Under the pieces are notes generated by a model. The model was not told the DNA's origin. It saw only the letters and a list, made by a program, of their open reading frames with translations, and searched no databases. 64,000 nt of DNA. Source: Cantharellus purpuraceus. Taxonomy: Eukaryota; Basidiomycota; Agaricomycetes; Cantharellales; Hydnaceae. Shown one piece after another: positions 45,001 through 54,913 of this stretch; the stretch's first letter is position 1; each line of letters opens with the position of its first letter. The DNA is taken from assembly GCA_025174535.1 (NCBI GenBank), contig JALBUN010000018.1, forward strand, positions 248,001 through 312,000. The letters are read 5' to 3'. The position numbers were made by a program, and so were the translations under genes.

Positions 45001-46675
45001 GAGATGATGGTGTAGAGCGTAGAGTGTAGACTTAGAGCGTGGACTTTGACTTGAGAGCGTTGGCTGAAAACTTGTTGATTGATTCCAAAGGCCAAAAACT
45101 AGCGCCCTTTTATATACAAATCCCCAGGGCACAACGACACAATATGAGGAGCAAATGATGCGATATGATGCAAGATATGCTGATCAAGCCAGCTGATGAA
45201 GCATGTGAAGTTGAACTACTAATGGGGAAATCATGGAGAAATGAAGCAACAGATAGGGGTAATCTTTGTAAGAATAGGAGGTGATGAGTAATAAAAGAAC
45301 CAAAAATAGAACAAGGATGAGTAAGTCGTGTATGAATGAATTAAAAGATGAAACAGGGGTGAGTCATATAAAAGAACAATAGAAATGTCCACTAATACCA
45401 TCTTCCCTACAGCTCTGAAGGTAAATTGACCCTGAGTCACATGAGGACTTCAGTCAGCATCCACAACAAATACTCCTTATTGTCTTAGTGATCTGTCTCC
45501 ATATGGTATCCTGTTCCAAGGGTATTCAGTCCTTTTTCCTGACACGATGTAACCTGAGTTGGATTGAAGTGGGAGGATAGGTCAGTGATGACGACTGAAA
45601 TTCTACCTCACGTTCAACTCTTCTATCCGTGTTATAATATAGAGGTGAAATGCCGAGGAATGTATATGGTTCAACGGAATTGTGAAAGAATATAGGATTG
45701 CCAATGGCATAAGAGAGACATGGTGGGGCATGGTGGGGATCTTGGACGTTGAAAGAGTTTTGGAAGTATTTTGACACGTGGAGGTGGCTTAACATGCCTG
45801 TGGAGCTCAGCGTATTTTTGATAGTCCTCTGTGTCCAGAGACCAGTGTGATGTATTATTAGAAGAGATGTTGGAGAGGGGAATAGAATTGGAAGCCATGT
45901 GAATGATGATGAAAGGATCGGTGTGAATAGAAGGCTGATAATGATCGATGGTGATGAAACACAAGTGACGATTGATGGCTAGAATTAGAGACTGAGGTGG
46001 AGAGGGAGTTGCGGCGCTATTTACAAGTTGATATGAAAGGATGCTGGCGGAGTTGGACTGTCAGAGTGGTTCGATATACGTCCTCGATGCGTCCTGGCTC
46101 TTCACCATCCATGTAATGGAGATGATGGCGACTTCAGGGGTCCCTGTTGGTATAGGCACACTTGGGCTTCCTGGACTGGTCGCCCCTGCCCCGGTCACCT
46201 CCTCCTCTACCTCCATGGCAGCTTCTAGCTCGTGTGCCTGCTCCTCCACTTCCTTCAGTCTCACAGCCTCCATCGTGGCTGCAAGTTCCTTGACCCTGCA
46301 GGCTCTCTCAGCCTTCACTTCCTCCTCTTTCCTTCTCCATTCTGTCTTCGCCGCCTCTTTCCGCCTCTGCTCTTCCTCCTCCTTCCATCTCTGTTCCACC
46401 TCCTCCTCCTCCTTGCGTCTCTGTTCTGCCTCCTCCTCCTCCTTGCATCTCCGTTCCGCCTCCTCCTCCTTCCGCCTCCATTCCACCTCCTCCTCCTCCT
46501 TGCATCTCCATTCCACCTCCTCCTCCTCCTTCCGTCTCCGTTCTGCTTCCTCCTCCTCTTTCCATTTCTGCTCCTCTTCCTCTTCCTTTTGTTGGGCCAA
46601 GAGCAACTGCTCAAGCTCAGCCATGCTCATGCTTGCCAAAGGGTTTGACATCATTGAGGATAAGACCTCAATCAT
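42069..46675 (-). CDS. Antisense Zn(II)2Cys6-like coiled-coil gene of G2, split by U2 and U3
   Basis: Pieces in reading order are 46675-46105, 44670-44491 and 43057-42069, joined at U inserts; about 580 codons without an internal stop in these pieces. The N-terminus (MIEVLSSMMSNPLASMSMAEL) precedes an E/R/K/W-rich repeat array (EEEEAERRRK units, coiled coil). Next are ELAATMEAVRLKEVEEQ, an acidic linker (DPNANMELD), EARKRAELYAATTKKN-like helices, then CDLCCDVGMEC and HCWGQKGGC. G1's version reads CX2CX6C-X12-CX2CX6C, the C6 zinc-cluster spacing; here one Cys is lost. The tail reads MGQLIWLVNLQSEHLRPMEGLL and ends DKGKGKRKHDV. Localisation is presumed nuclear by domain type only. Confidence 0.65.
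43062..44486 (+). mobile_element. Solo LTR U2 (1425 bp, plus)
   Basis: It runs TGACGAGCCAGG to CAAACCGACA, flanked by CCGT (43058-43061, 44487-44490). A TATA box TATATAAAAGG lies at about 44050. An ORF starting MASNSIPLSNIS is at 43268-43495. It interrupts the antisense ORF of G2. Confidence 0.85.
43268..43712 (+). CDS. ORF inside LTR U2, unrecognised
   Basis: MASNSIPLSNISSNNTSHWS continues to DYQKYAELHGHVKPPPRVK (43268-43495). An overlapping frame (to 43712) continues with YRNTDRRVEREVEFQSPS and TSIRLRLHRVRQRDR. The start is preserved in all three U copies (about 25601, 43268 and 45896). A frame change between the two parts, or an intron, would be needed to join them. No family is recognised. 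Confidence 0.35.
44674..46104 (-). mobile_element. Solo LTR U3 (about 1431 bp, minus)
   Basis: It is the inverted counterpart of U2, separated from it by 187 bp. It ends CTCTTCA at 46104. The other end reads AGTTGGTTTGC where TGTTGG is expected, and no matching duplication is visible (GATG and CCAT). The left boundary is therefore approximate. Confidence 0.75.
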
Positions 46676-46680
46676 GCCCC

Positions 46681-46692
46681 ACCTTTTATATG
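46681..46692 (-). promoter_or_regulatory. Antisense TATA-like box of the G2 antisense ORF
   Basis: The minus strand reads CATATAAAAGGT, just upstream of the ATG at 46675. The same box is at 52171-52181 in G1. Its closeness to the first ATG makes a downstream methionine (residue 8, 9 or 16) a likelier start. Confidence 0.5.
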
Positions 46693-46792
46693 TCTCCAGA
46701 CCCCCAGTATAACTCCAACTGCACCCAACTGTCTCACCTATTCAATCCACGGACATGAGGCCTCAGGGGCTCAGCCTTAAATGGAGGGATAC

Positions 46793-47248
46793 TGTTATGA
46801 CTATATTCATAAATGACCACCGCCATGTCTCCATCTACCTGTCCGATTGTCACCGCCAATTCTGCCCATCCGTCTCCAGTTCTGATTGATGCATCAGCAT
46901 CACCATAGGAACCTGGACATCCATCCTCATCAGACTCAGACATACTCATGTAAGGCCATTGGCCTTGGAGACCCATCACCGGAGTAACTATTATTAGATT
47001 TCAAAATATGTATTTAATTGGCCCGACTGGGGACTTCATTCCCCAGTTTGAATATTGAATCATGCCTAGTTCCTAAGTCCGATCCTAACTCTCTAAGTCA
47101 TACTCCATCTCCGAAATCTCAGACACCGGTATTAGTGAGGGCGCAGCACATAAGCTGAAGCCAAGTCCATTCCGACCCCACGACATACTCCAAACCGACC
47201 AAACCTCTGACCCAATCTCCAACTCCCAATTGGACCTAGTGCATAACA
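46793..47248 (+). repeat. 3' LTR of G2 (456 bp)
   Basis: It runs TGTTATGACTATATTC to TAGTGCATAACA. It lacks about 70 bp found in the 529-bp copies, soon after the start. The purine tract AAATGGAGGGATAC precedes it. Confidence 0.9.
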
Positions 47249-48878
47249 CTTTTTCCCTTCCCCTTGTCTACCTCAGGCTCCATCTCCAATGCCATTTCCG
47301 ACTCATCATCACTCTCTACATCTGACACCCAATCTTTCTCATCCCCCATGTCCAAATCCTTGTCCAAGGGGGCCATAAACTTCTGCAGTTGACACAACTC
47401 TGCAGTCCACTGACCCTCCAGAACCTCCTTCCATTTCATAGTCTTCACTAACTCCACTAATAACCCCTCCATCCGCCGGAGGTGCTCCAACTGAAGGTTA
47501 ACCAGCCAGATAAGCTGGCCCACAGTACTGTTGGCCTAGAAACATGCCCTGTACCCATGCCGGTTGTTGCTCCTTCCGATCTGACACTGCTACCCCCAGC
47601 TGCCACTGCACCCATCTCCATCCGCTGCTTTTTGGTTGGACAACCTTCTGATTCTTTCTCTGCCCCTCCTTGTACCACTAGTCGGGGCTTGACACTCTGA
47701 CTCCAGGGATCGAACTTGCCATCGATTCTACACCCTCCTTTCCAACCCCAACAACAATTGCAGGACTGAAGGTGGCAAGTTGGGCTGGTGGGCCACACAC
47801 ACTCCACACCTGCGTCATGACACAAGCCACAAATTATGCCAGGCCCACCGAATGGCTCCATCAGAGCCAGAGCCTTGGGTGGTCTGCTCCTTCTTGATGC
47901 AGCCTCCAAGTGCTCCCTCTCCTCCTCCTTGTCCTGCTGTTCTGCTGCCACCTTCTCCATCTCACACTTGCAGAGCTGGATTGCTGACCTAGCAACACAC
48001 AGCTCCTTTTTACAAGTCACCAATACGCAATTCTCTGCTTTGCACCATATGACCCTCTGATCCACCTCCTGCTTCTCCATATCAGCACTCAGGTGCACCT
48101 TCAATGAAAAGACCATGACCTCAAGGTTTTTCTTGGTGGTAGCAGCATAGAGCTCTGCCCTTTTGCGAGCTTCAACTGCAGCTACCCAAGCCATCTCCTC
48201 ATAACAATTTGAGGTCAGATCTGACTCCATATCCGTCCCAACATCCACACCCACTTTGGGCTCTGCATTTGCATCGAGCTCCATGTTGGCATTGGGATCC
48301 GCCTCCACTTCCACCCTCTCTGCCTCCACCGCATCATCTTCTTCAGCCACACCCACCTCAAATAACGGCCATGGTCACAGACATAACAGTGAGTCCACCA
48401 GAGGGACAGTTGTCAGATGGGTCAACTCCATCTGTGTGATTGAGATAATGGTGACCTCAGGGGTTCCTGCCCATATTGGCACACTTGGACTCCCCAAGTG
48501 ACTAATCGCCCCTGCCCCGGTCACCTCCTCCTCTACCTCCATGGTGGCTCCTAGCTCATGTGCCTGCTCTTCCACTTCCTTCAGCCTTGCGGCCTCCATC
48601 ATGGCCGCAAGCTCCCTGACCCTGCAGGCTTGCTTGGTTTTTGCTTCCTCCTCCTTCCATCTCCATTCCACCTCTGCCTCCTCTTTCCATCTCCACTCCT
48701 CACCCTCCTCCTTCTGTCTCTGTTCTGCCTCCTCCTCCTCCTTCCATCTCCGTTCCACCTCCTCCTCCTCCTCCTTCCATCTCCGTTCTGCCTCCTCCTC
48801 CTCCTTCCATCTCCATTCTGCCTCCTCCTCCTCCTTCCATCTCCATTCCACCACTTCCTCCTCCTTCCATCTCCATTG

Positions 48879-49700
48879 TGTCAAGAATTTATTCAAGTAC
48901 TATTACAACCTATTGGAGTAAGAAGGGGGAGTTTTATGATAAGGAAAAGTTGTGAAAAGTTTGGGGATTTTTTGATTAAGGGATGAGGAGGAGGTGATTT
49001 TCAATTTTATTTTGTGAGCCATCCTTTCGTTCTGTGGGAGTGGCTACTACTCAAAAGGGAGGTATTATGATGATTTTCATTCATCATAAACCTCAAGTCA
49101 AACGGGTAAAAACTCCTTTCTCTATAAAAGGTTTTTCCCCATGACATCACATATTATCAGTATCCGCATCATTTCTTTTATCATATGTTTCAATCTTACT
49201 AAAAGGCATTCCTATTATGTGATTGCCAAATTGTATATTAGCTACAACTGTGTACGAGTATCTATCATCGGATTCACTATTCTTAATCCCTTCCAAGCTG
49301 CAAACAAACAGCTTGTGTCAACTTTCTGTCACTCCTGGAATAACTCCTAAATGACCTATTCAATTTAAAATCTTTTGCATATCCCATTAGGATATTGCAT
49401 CATCTATTACTATCTCAAATTATGAACGATTTGGATTATTACATCCATTTCTATTAAGCAAACACTTTTTTGAAGTGTTGCTATTCCCATTTCTGCTCAA
49501 ATATTTTTCAGAAGTCCCAGTTCTTAACCAAATATTCTGATATTTGGTAACATCACTCTACTAAACAACACCTCTCTATTGACCCTGCATATATCTGCAT
49601 CCTTGCAGTAATTGCTCCTCTATTCAAAATTTATTGCGCCACCATCTCACACCTTCATCTTACACTCACACACAACACCCCTCCACATCTTTTCTTAACA
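48879..49700 (+). mobile_element. Solo T-family LTR in the G1 antisense ORF
   Basis: It runs TGTCAAGAATT to TTCTTAACA, 822 bp. Flanks are CATTG (48874-48878) and CATTC (49701-49705), a 4/5 match. It keeps the TATAAAAGG box near 49122. Confidence 0.9.
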
Positions 49701-49769
49701 CATTCCACCTCCTCCTCCTCCTTCCGTCTCCATTCTGCCTCCTCCTCCTCCTTCCATCTCTGTTCTGCC

Positions 49770-52032
49770 TGTTTTGGAACCCGCAAAATTATGGTGTTAG
49801 GGCAAACTCTAAATCACCACAATTCCATGAATGAACAGCTGAGAAGAATATCAAACCCTGCTGCAGCACAACTCCAGAAACAATTTAACGTTTGTACTTT
49901 GGTTACGATCCTTTGTATTGGTCAATGCAGACTATACGCAGAAAAGTAATACATTTCTTAGCAGCAAGAAATGAATAAGACTTCCAGAGTCTAGAGTTCA
50001 CAGATGCTTAGGGGTCCAGATATTCCAAAAAGAGGGGAATGCACTTAGAGGCTAAAGGAAGTAGGTGGATGAATCCAACCGTCCAACCAGTGGCACTCAG
50101 AAGCGGGTAACAGCGATGTGTGAAGTAGTCTAGCGACGGCTTCACATGAGTTCAAGCTTCTAATGCTCTGGAAAGGCAGTACACACTAGTTACTTAAACA
50201 AGAGCACTAATGGCAGGACTATTGACAGACAATCTCACCCTGTAGATTTGTAGTCACGTGAGGCAGATACTACACTCACGCCCAAAGCAGGAATATCACT
50301 ACTTCAAGTGCAATCAAGTACAGTTACACAACTGTAAAAGATCCTTGAACTGGTAATCAACAGTTACTGAGATAGAGGATGACACTGTATGTCACTCTAG
50401 TCACACTGGTGTGCAGAAGATGGGTAGAAGTGGTAGAATATGTTAAGATAAGATATGGAGGGGTGTTGTGGGTGAGTGTAGAATGAAAGTGAGGGATGGT
50501 GGCGAAGTAGATTTTTGAATAGGGAAGCAATTACTGCAAAGATGCAGATATATGCGGGATCGATGGAAAGGTGTTGTTTAGTAGAGTAATGTTACCAAAT
50601 ATCAGAATATTTGGTTAAGAACTGGGACTTCTGAAAAATGTTTGAGCAGAAATGGGAATAGCAACACTTCAAAAAAGTGTTTGCTTAATAGAAATGGATG
50701 TAATGATCCAAATCGTTCGTAATTTGAGATAGAAATAGTTGATGCAATATCCTAATGGGATATGCAAAATATTTCAAATTGAATAGGTCGTTTAGGAGTT
50801 ATTCCAGGAATGACAGAAAGTTGACACAAGCTGTTTGTTTGCAGCTTGGAAGGGATTAAGAATAGTGAATCTCCTTATTGATACTCGTACACAGTTGTAG
50901 TTAATATACAATTTGACAATCACATGATAAAAAAGCCTTTTAGTAAGATTGAAACATATGATAAAAGAAATGATGTGGATACTGATAATATGTGATGTCA
51001 TGGGGAAAAACTTTTTATAGAGAAAGGAATTTTTACCCGTTTGACTTGAGGTTTATGACGAATGAAAATCATCATAATACCTCCCTTTTTGAGTAGTAGC
51101 CACCCCCGTAGAACGAAAGGATGGCTCACAAAATAAAATCGAAAAAACACCTCCTCCTCATCCCTTAATCAAAAAATTCCCAAACTTTTCACAACTTTTC
51201 CTTATCATAAAACTCCCCCTTCTTGCTCCAATAGATTGTAATATTACTTGAATAAATTCTTGACAGAATATGTTGCTATTTCAGAGGCAGAATGACCTCC
51301 TTATATATTGTATTTACAGGAGCTGACTAATGGTTCTGGAATATTCTACCTATTAATAGATGGAAACTACTGGAAGGTTGTGGAAGGTGGAAGAAAGGGG
51401 TAGAATATTCCAAGCCAATCACAGGTTCTGATCACTGGACTAACACTGATCAGGAGCTGAATAATGGTTCTGGAAAGTTCTATCTAATAATAGAGGGAAA
51501 CAGCTAGAATGTTATGGAAAGGGGTAGAATATTCCAAGGCAATCACCTGATTTGATCACCCATCAGCTGATCTGATCCCTGAGCTAGGCACTGATCAGGC
51601 AAAAAGAAGGGTGTCCACCCTGTTTTCTGCACTGGTTTGGACAGCCATGGATAGCCACATCTCAGGTAATGATCTCCACAGAACATAGTGCCCTGAGAGG
51701 CTGTGGTTGTTAAGTTAGAGAATATTTATTGATCAGAGACATCTGAGCTTGAATTCTGGCTGAATGCCTGGTCCAAAAGGGGAGAGCTGGCTGTGTGAAG
51801 GTTTGTGGGCACCTATGGGTCCACAACTGTAGCACAGCAGAAATAAATCATTCTGGGCCGAGTTCTGCATGGAATATTCCCGAAAAAATATGAAAAATTA
51901 GAGAATATTTGAATAAGTCCATTCCAGGTACAAGCACCAAATATATGCTGATATTTAGGAATGGAAAAGCAAAGAATAGCACATTGGTGCTGCATAAATG
52001 GAATTTGATAGGGAAAAGGTGGTTCCCATACA
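49770..52032 (+). mobile_element. Solo LTR, family L1433 (copy b), with a nested T LTR
   Basis: It runs TGTTTTGGAACCC to TTCCCATACA, flanked by CTGCC (49765-49769, 52033-52037). Removing the inner T LTR and its duplication (830 bp) leaves 1433 bp, the exact size of copy a. Confidence 0.95.
50441..51265 (-). mobile_element. Solo T-family LTR (minus) inside L1433 copy b
   Basis: The plus strand runs TGTTAAGATAAG to AAATTCTTGACA, 825 bp, flanked by GAATA (50436-50440, 51266-51270). Confidence 0.95.
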
Positions 52033-52281
52033 CTGCCTCCTCCTCCTCCTTCCATCTCCGCTCCTCTTCTTCTTCCTTCTGTCAGGCCAAGAGCAACTGC
52101 TCCAGCTCAGCCACACTCATGTTTGCCAAAGGGTTTGACATCGTTGAGGATAAGACCTCAATCATGCCCCCCTTTTATATGTCTCCAGACCCCCAGTATA
52201 ACTCCGACTGCACCCAACCATCTCACCTATTCAATCCATGGACATGAGGCCTCAGGGGCTTGGCCTTAAATAAAGAGATAC

Positions 52282-52810
52282 TGTTATGACTATATTCATT
52301 AATGCCCAGATCCCCGTCCAATCCACTCAGATCCCCATGCATATGAAATCTATACTCCATTTGGAATCCATCATGTCTCCATTTATCTGTCTGATTGTCA
52401 CCACCAAATCTTGCACATCCATCTCCAGTTCCAATTGATGCATCAGCATCACCATAGGAACCTGGACATCCATCCCCATCTGACTCAGACATACTCATGT
52501 AAGGCCATCGGCCTCGGAGACCCATCACCAGAGTAATTATTATTAGATTTCAAATATGTATTTAAGTTGCCTGACTGGGGACTTCATTCCCCAGTTTGAA
52601 TATTGAATCATGCCTAGCTCCTAAGTCTGATCCTAACTATCTAAGTCATACTCCATCTCCAAAATCTCAGACACTGGTATTAGTGAGGGCGCAGCACATA
52701 AGCTGAAGCCAAGTCCATTCCAACCCCCACGATGCACCCTGATTCCTGCTCCAACTCTGACTCAACCTCCAACCCAATCTCCAACCCCCAATTGGACCTA
52801 GTGTGTAACA
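52282..52810 (+). repeat. 3' LTR of G1 (529 bp)
   Basis: It runs TGTTATGACTATATTC to TAGTGTGTAACA and has the same length as the 5' LTR at 20854. The purine-rich AAATAAAGAGATAC precedes it. Confidence 0.92.
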
Positions 52811-53577
52811 GGTTCCCAGAAAACCCTGGACCTCAGACACAGTCTCGCAAGGAGGCCAATTCACTATCTTTGCTATGCAGGTACAATCTGGAACACGTCC
52901 TTGATAGTTGCATGTGTGACCGATGATGTTGACCTCAGAGATGCACAGGAATAGCTTGTGACCTGAAAAAGTTCCTCCAGCATGTTTCATGCGGTGAAAA
53001 ACCCTGTTGACATCAGACAGATGCTCCCAGACAAAGCAGCAAATACCATCATTTTCTGGAATAGTTTTGTAAGATCCATCCTTTCTTTTGTACCTTGTGC
53101 AAGGCCCTAGAATCAGTATGTTATCCAAATATGGTGGAGCAACCTCTATCTCATCCTGCAGAATGGTGACATGTCCTTGAAATATGGCCACTGAGTTTGT
53201 CCATCCCATAGGAAGGCACGTCAATCAGTGAGGTCCAAGTGGTGTCTGAAAGGTAAATATAGATCACGCAATTCTTCTGCCACTGATGCATGGTCAAAAC
53301 CAGTGAAAAGATCACCCAGTGTGTAAATCGTCCTTCCTGCTGCATTTTCTGCAAAGGGCTCAATATTTGGAGGCACACTGGCATCCTTAATTGTTACTGC
53401 ATTCAATGGTTGCAAATCGTGAACAATACAAAAACTGCCATTTTTCTTAGGGATGCAAAACCAGCAAGATTGGTAGGATGACCCAGAGGGTTTGTAAGTG
53501 CCACTTGCAATCTTTTCCTTGATGAACCTAACAATCTCTTCTTGTAAGCCATGTGGAATTGGTATGTTTTTCAGAGT
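52811..53577 (-). pseudogene. Gypsy B reverse transcriptase core
   Basis: Minus-strand reading: NIPIPHGLQEEIV, FIKEKIASGTYKPSG, CWFCIPKKNGSFCIVHDLQ, NAVTIKDASVPPNIEP, IYTLGDLFTGFDH, TCLPMGWTNSVAIFQGHV, APPYLDNILILGP, and EVQGFLGT at the G1 boundary. The catalytic YLDD is YLDN. Frameshifts are at about 53220 and 53150. Confidence 0.9.
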
Positions 53578-53582
53578 CCATG

Positions 53583-54908
53583 TGTTTTGGAACCATGAAC
53601 TTCAACCTAAACTGTGGTGTTAATCACAATCTAAGTTTAGCATGAGGATGTATGACCTTTCAAGGATAGCAATAAGCTTGAAACTATTTTAACAGAGAAC
53701 CCAATTAAGAAATTATACTCCAGTGAACAATCACAATCAATGTTGCCACAGGAAGTGAAGCAATAGAGATTTATGCTTGTCACATGTAGTTCATGCTTTA
53801 CTGCTGATGCAATGTAAAGTCAAAGGTTGACAGGCATTCAAAGGTTCAGATACTTTAAAGGGGGAAGTAACCTAGTGCCTTAGTACCACAGGTTGAGTGG
53901 ATTAAAGCTAACAATAATCCCTTCAACATAAAAAGATAGATACACACTTGAACACTTCCTTCTGAACAAGTGTATTCACTGTATGTGTTATCCATAATAG
54001 AATCAACAGTCAAGGGATATTAATCTCATCTCAAAGAGGTGAGTTAATAGACTGTGTTGTTGATTTATTGAAATGCCCACAATTGAACCAACCGATCAAT
54101 AGCAAAGTATGTGTTAACCTGACTAACCTCAGAGTCTCAATTAAATGTGCAGCATTCTTGACCAATCAATAGCCTAGTACGTATTAACCTGACTAACCTC
54201 AGAGTCTCAATTAAACATGCAAGATTCTTGATTATAACCAATAGCCCAATACATGATAATTTGACTAACCTCAGAGTCTCAATTACATGTGTAAGGTTCT
54301 TGATCAATGAATAACAATTAATACACTTCAAGTTACTGCTCCAAGTGGGCTTGTAGTGTATTAATTACTAATCAGTTACTCCATAATAACTTCTGGCTTC
54401 TCCAAGAGTCAATCAAAGTTAATATACACTAAGAGTAGCTGATATGAGTGTGATGCTTATGTGATGATTACTCAATGCTTGAGTAGACACTGCTCTGTGT
54501 GTGTGGTAAAAAGATCTTATTTTTGCACTGCTGTTGCAGCCCTTTTTATATACATGGACTATCTAGCTTATGTAACTAATCAGAGAACATTCCTGGTGCT
54601 TAAAGAAGCCCCTGGAAGGAAAGAGAAGGCTGGGGAACCTTGTGGAAGGTCCAGGAAGGTGTCAGAACCTTCTGTGGCTGCTTTTGGCTGAAGTGCACAA
54701 ACTCCAATGATTATGTAATGCATGCATCATTCGCTCATCGGAGTTGAATGCCAGATTATATCAGCAACTGACCCCTTGTGTACACTTGTGGGCTCAAATA
54801 CACAAAAAAGCAAAATATAAGTACATTCAATAGAACATTTGAAATACCTTTAAACTACTAAATAATAGTCCTTATTTGAAGTAGTTTAGAACTGCATATA
54901 CCCCAACA
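53583..54908 (+). mobile_element. Solo LTR L1326 (1326 bp) in RT of gypsy B
   Basis: It runs TGTTTTGGAACCATG to TACCCCAACA, flanked by CCATG (53578-53582, 54909-54913). Its first 12 bp equal those of L1433, but the rest differs, so it is a sister family. A TATA-like box TTTATATACATGG is near 54545. Orientation is taken from that box. Confidence 0.9.
54109..54310 (+). repeat. Three tandem units of about 64-69 bp in L1326
   Basis: Each unit contains GACTAACCTCAGAGTCTCAA (about 54120, 54190 and 54263) and TTCTTGA...CAAT. Confidence 0.85.
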
Positions 54909-54913
54909 CCATG

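Larger units (their letters stand above)
35958..47248 (+). mobile_element. Gypsy G2 (plus strand) inside G1
   Basis: It has a truncated 5' LTR (35958-36257), pol (36837-41916), an antisense ORF (42069-46675) and a 3' LTR (46793-47248). It carries its own inserts: a T solo LTR with a TIR element inside, and U2 and U3. The flanks (CAGCA left, CTTTT right) do not match, and G1 lacks the matching integrase end and chromodomain. This suggests a deletion or unequal recombination between G copies rather than a clean insertion. Confidence 0.78.
47249..52165 (-). pseudogene. Antisense Zn(II)2Cys6-like gene of G1, split by LTRs
   Basis: Pieces in reading order are 52165-52033, 49769-49701 and 48873-47249. 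It reads MIEVLSSTMSNPLANMSVAEL, charged EEEEAEWRWK repeats, ELAAMMEAARLKEVEEQ, an acidic linker, EARKRAELYAATTKKN, then CGLCHDAGVEC and CNCCWGWKGGC, with intact C6 zinc-cluster spacing (CX2CX6C-X12-CX2CX6C). There is a stop near 48375 (CL then TAA), a TAG early in the first piece, and a frameshift near 47530 before MGQLIWLVNLQLEHLRRMEGLL. It abuts the G2 LTR at 47248. Confidence 0.65.
20854..52810 (+). mobile_element. Gypsy G1 (plus strand) with all its nested inserts, about 32 kb
   Basis: The outer LTRs are 20854-21382 and 52282-52810 (529 bp each). They are flanked by GGTTC on both sides (20849-20853, 52811-52815), inside the RT/RNase H of gypsy B. Internal pieces of G1 are 21383-24401, 33066-33938, 35372-35957, 47249-48878, 49701-49769 and 52033-52281. 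About 0.7 kb of G1 (integrase end and chromodomain) is missing at the G2 insertion. Confidence 0.88.

Noticed and set aside
46041..46712. Long plus-strand serine/leucine-rich frames
   Set aside because: They mirror the E/R/K coiled-coil repeats of the antisense gene (TCCTCCTCC microsatellite). Composition is what the complementary strand of such repeats gives; no motif was seen.
48541..48986. Plus-strand serine/leucine/proline-rich frames
   Set aside because: Same explanation as at 46041-46712: complement of the coiled-coil array in G1, running into a T LTR.
49141..49350. Small ORF MTSHIISIRIISFIICFN repeated in every T LTR
   Set aside because: It occurs at 40498, 49141, 50792, 56353 and 61643 as part of the LTR. 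The frame runs through predicted R/U5 stem-loops; nothing supports translation.
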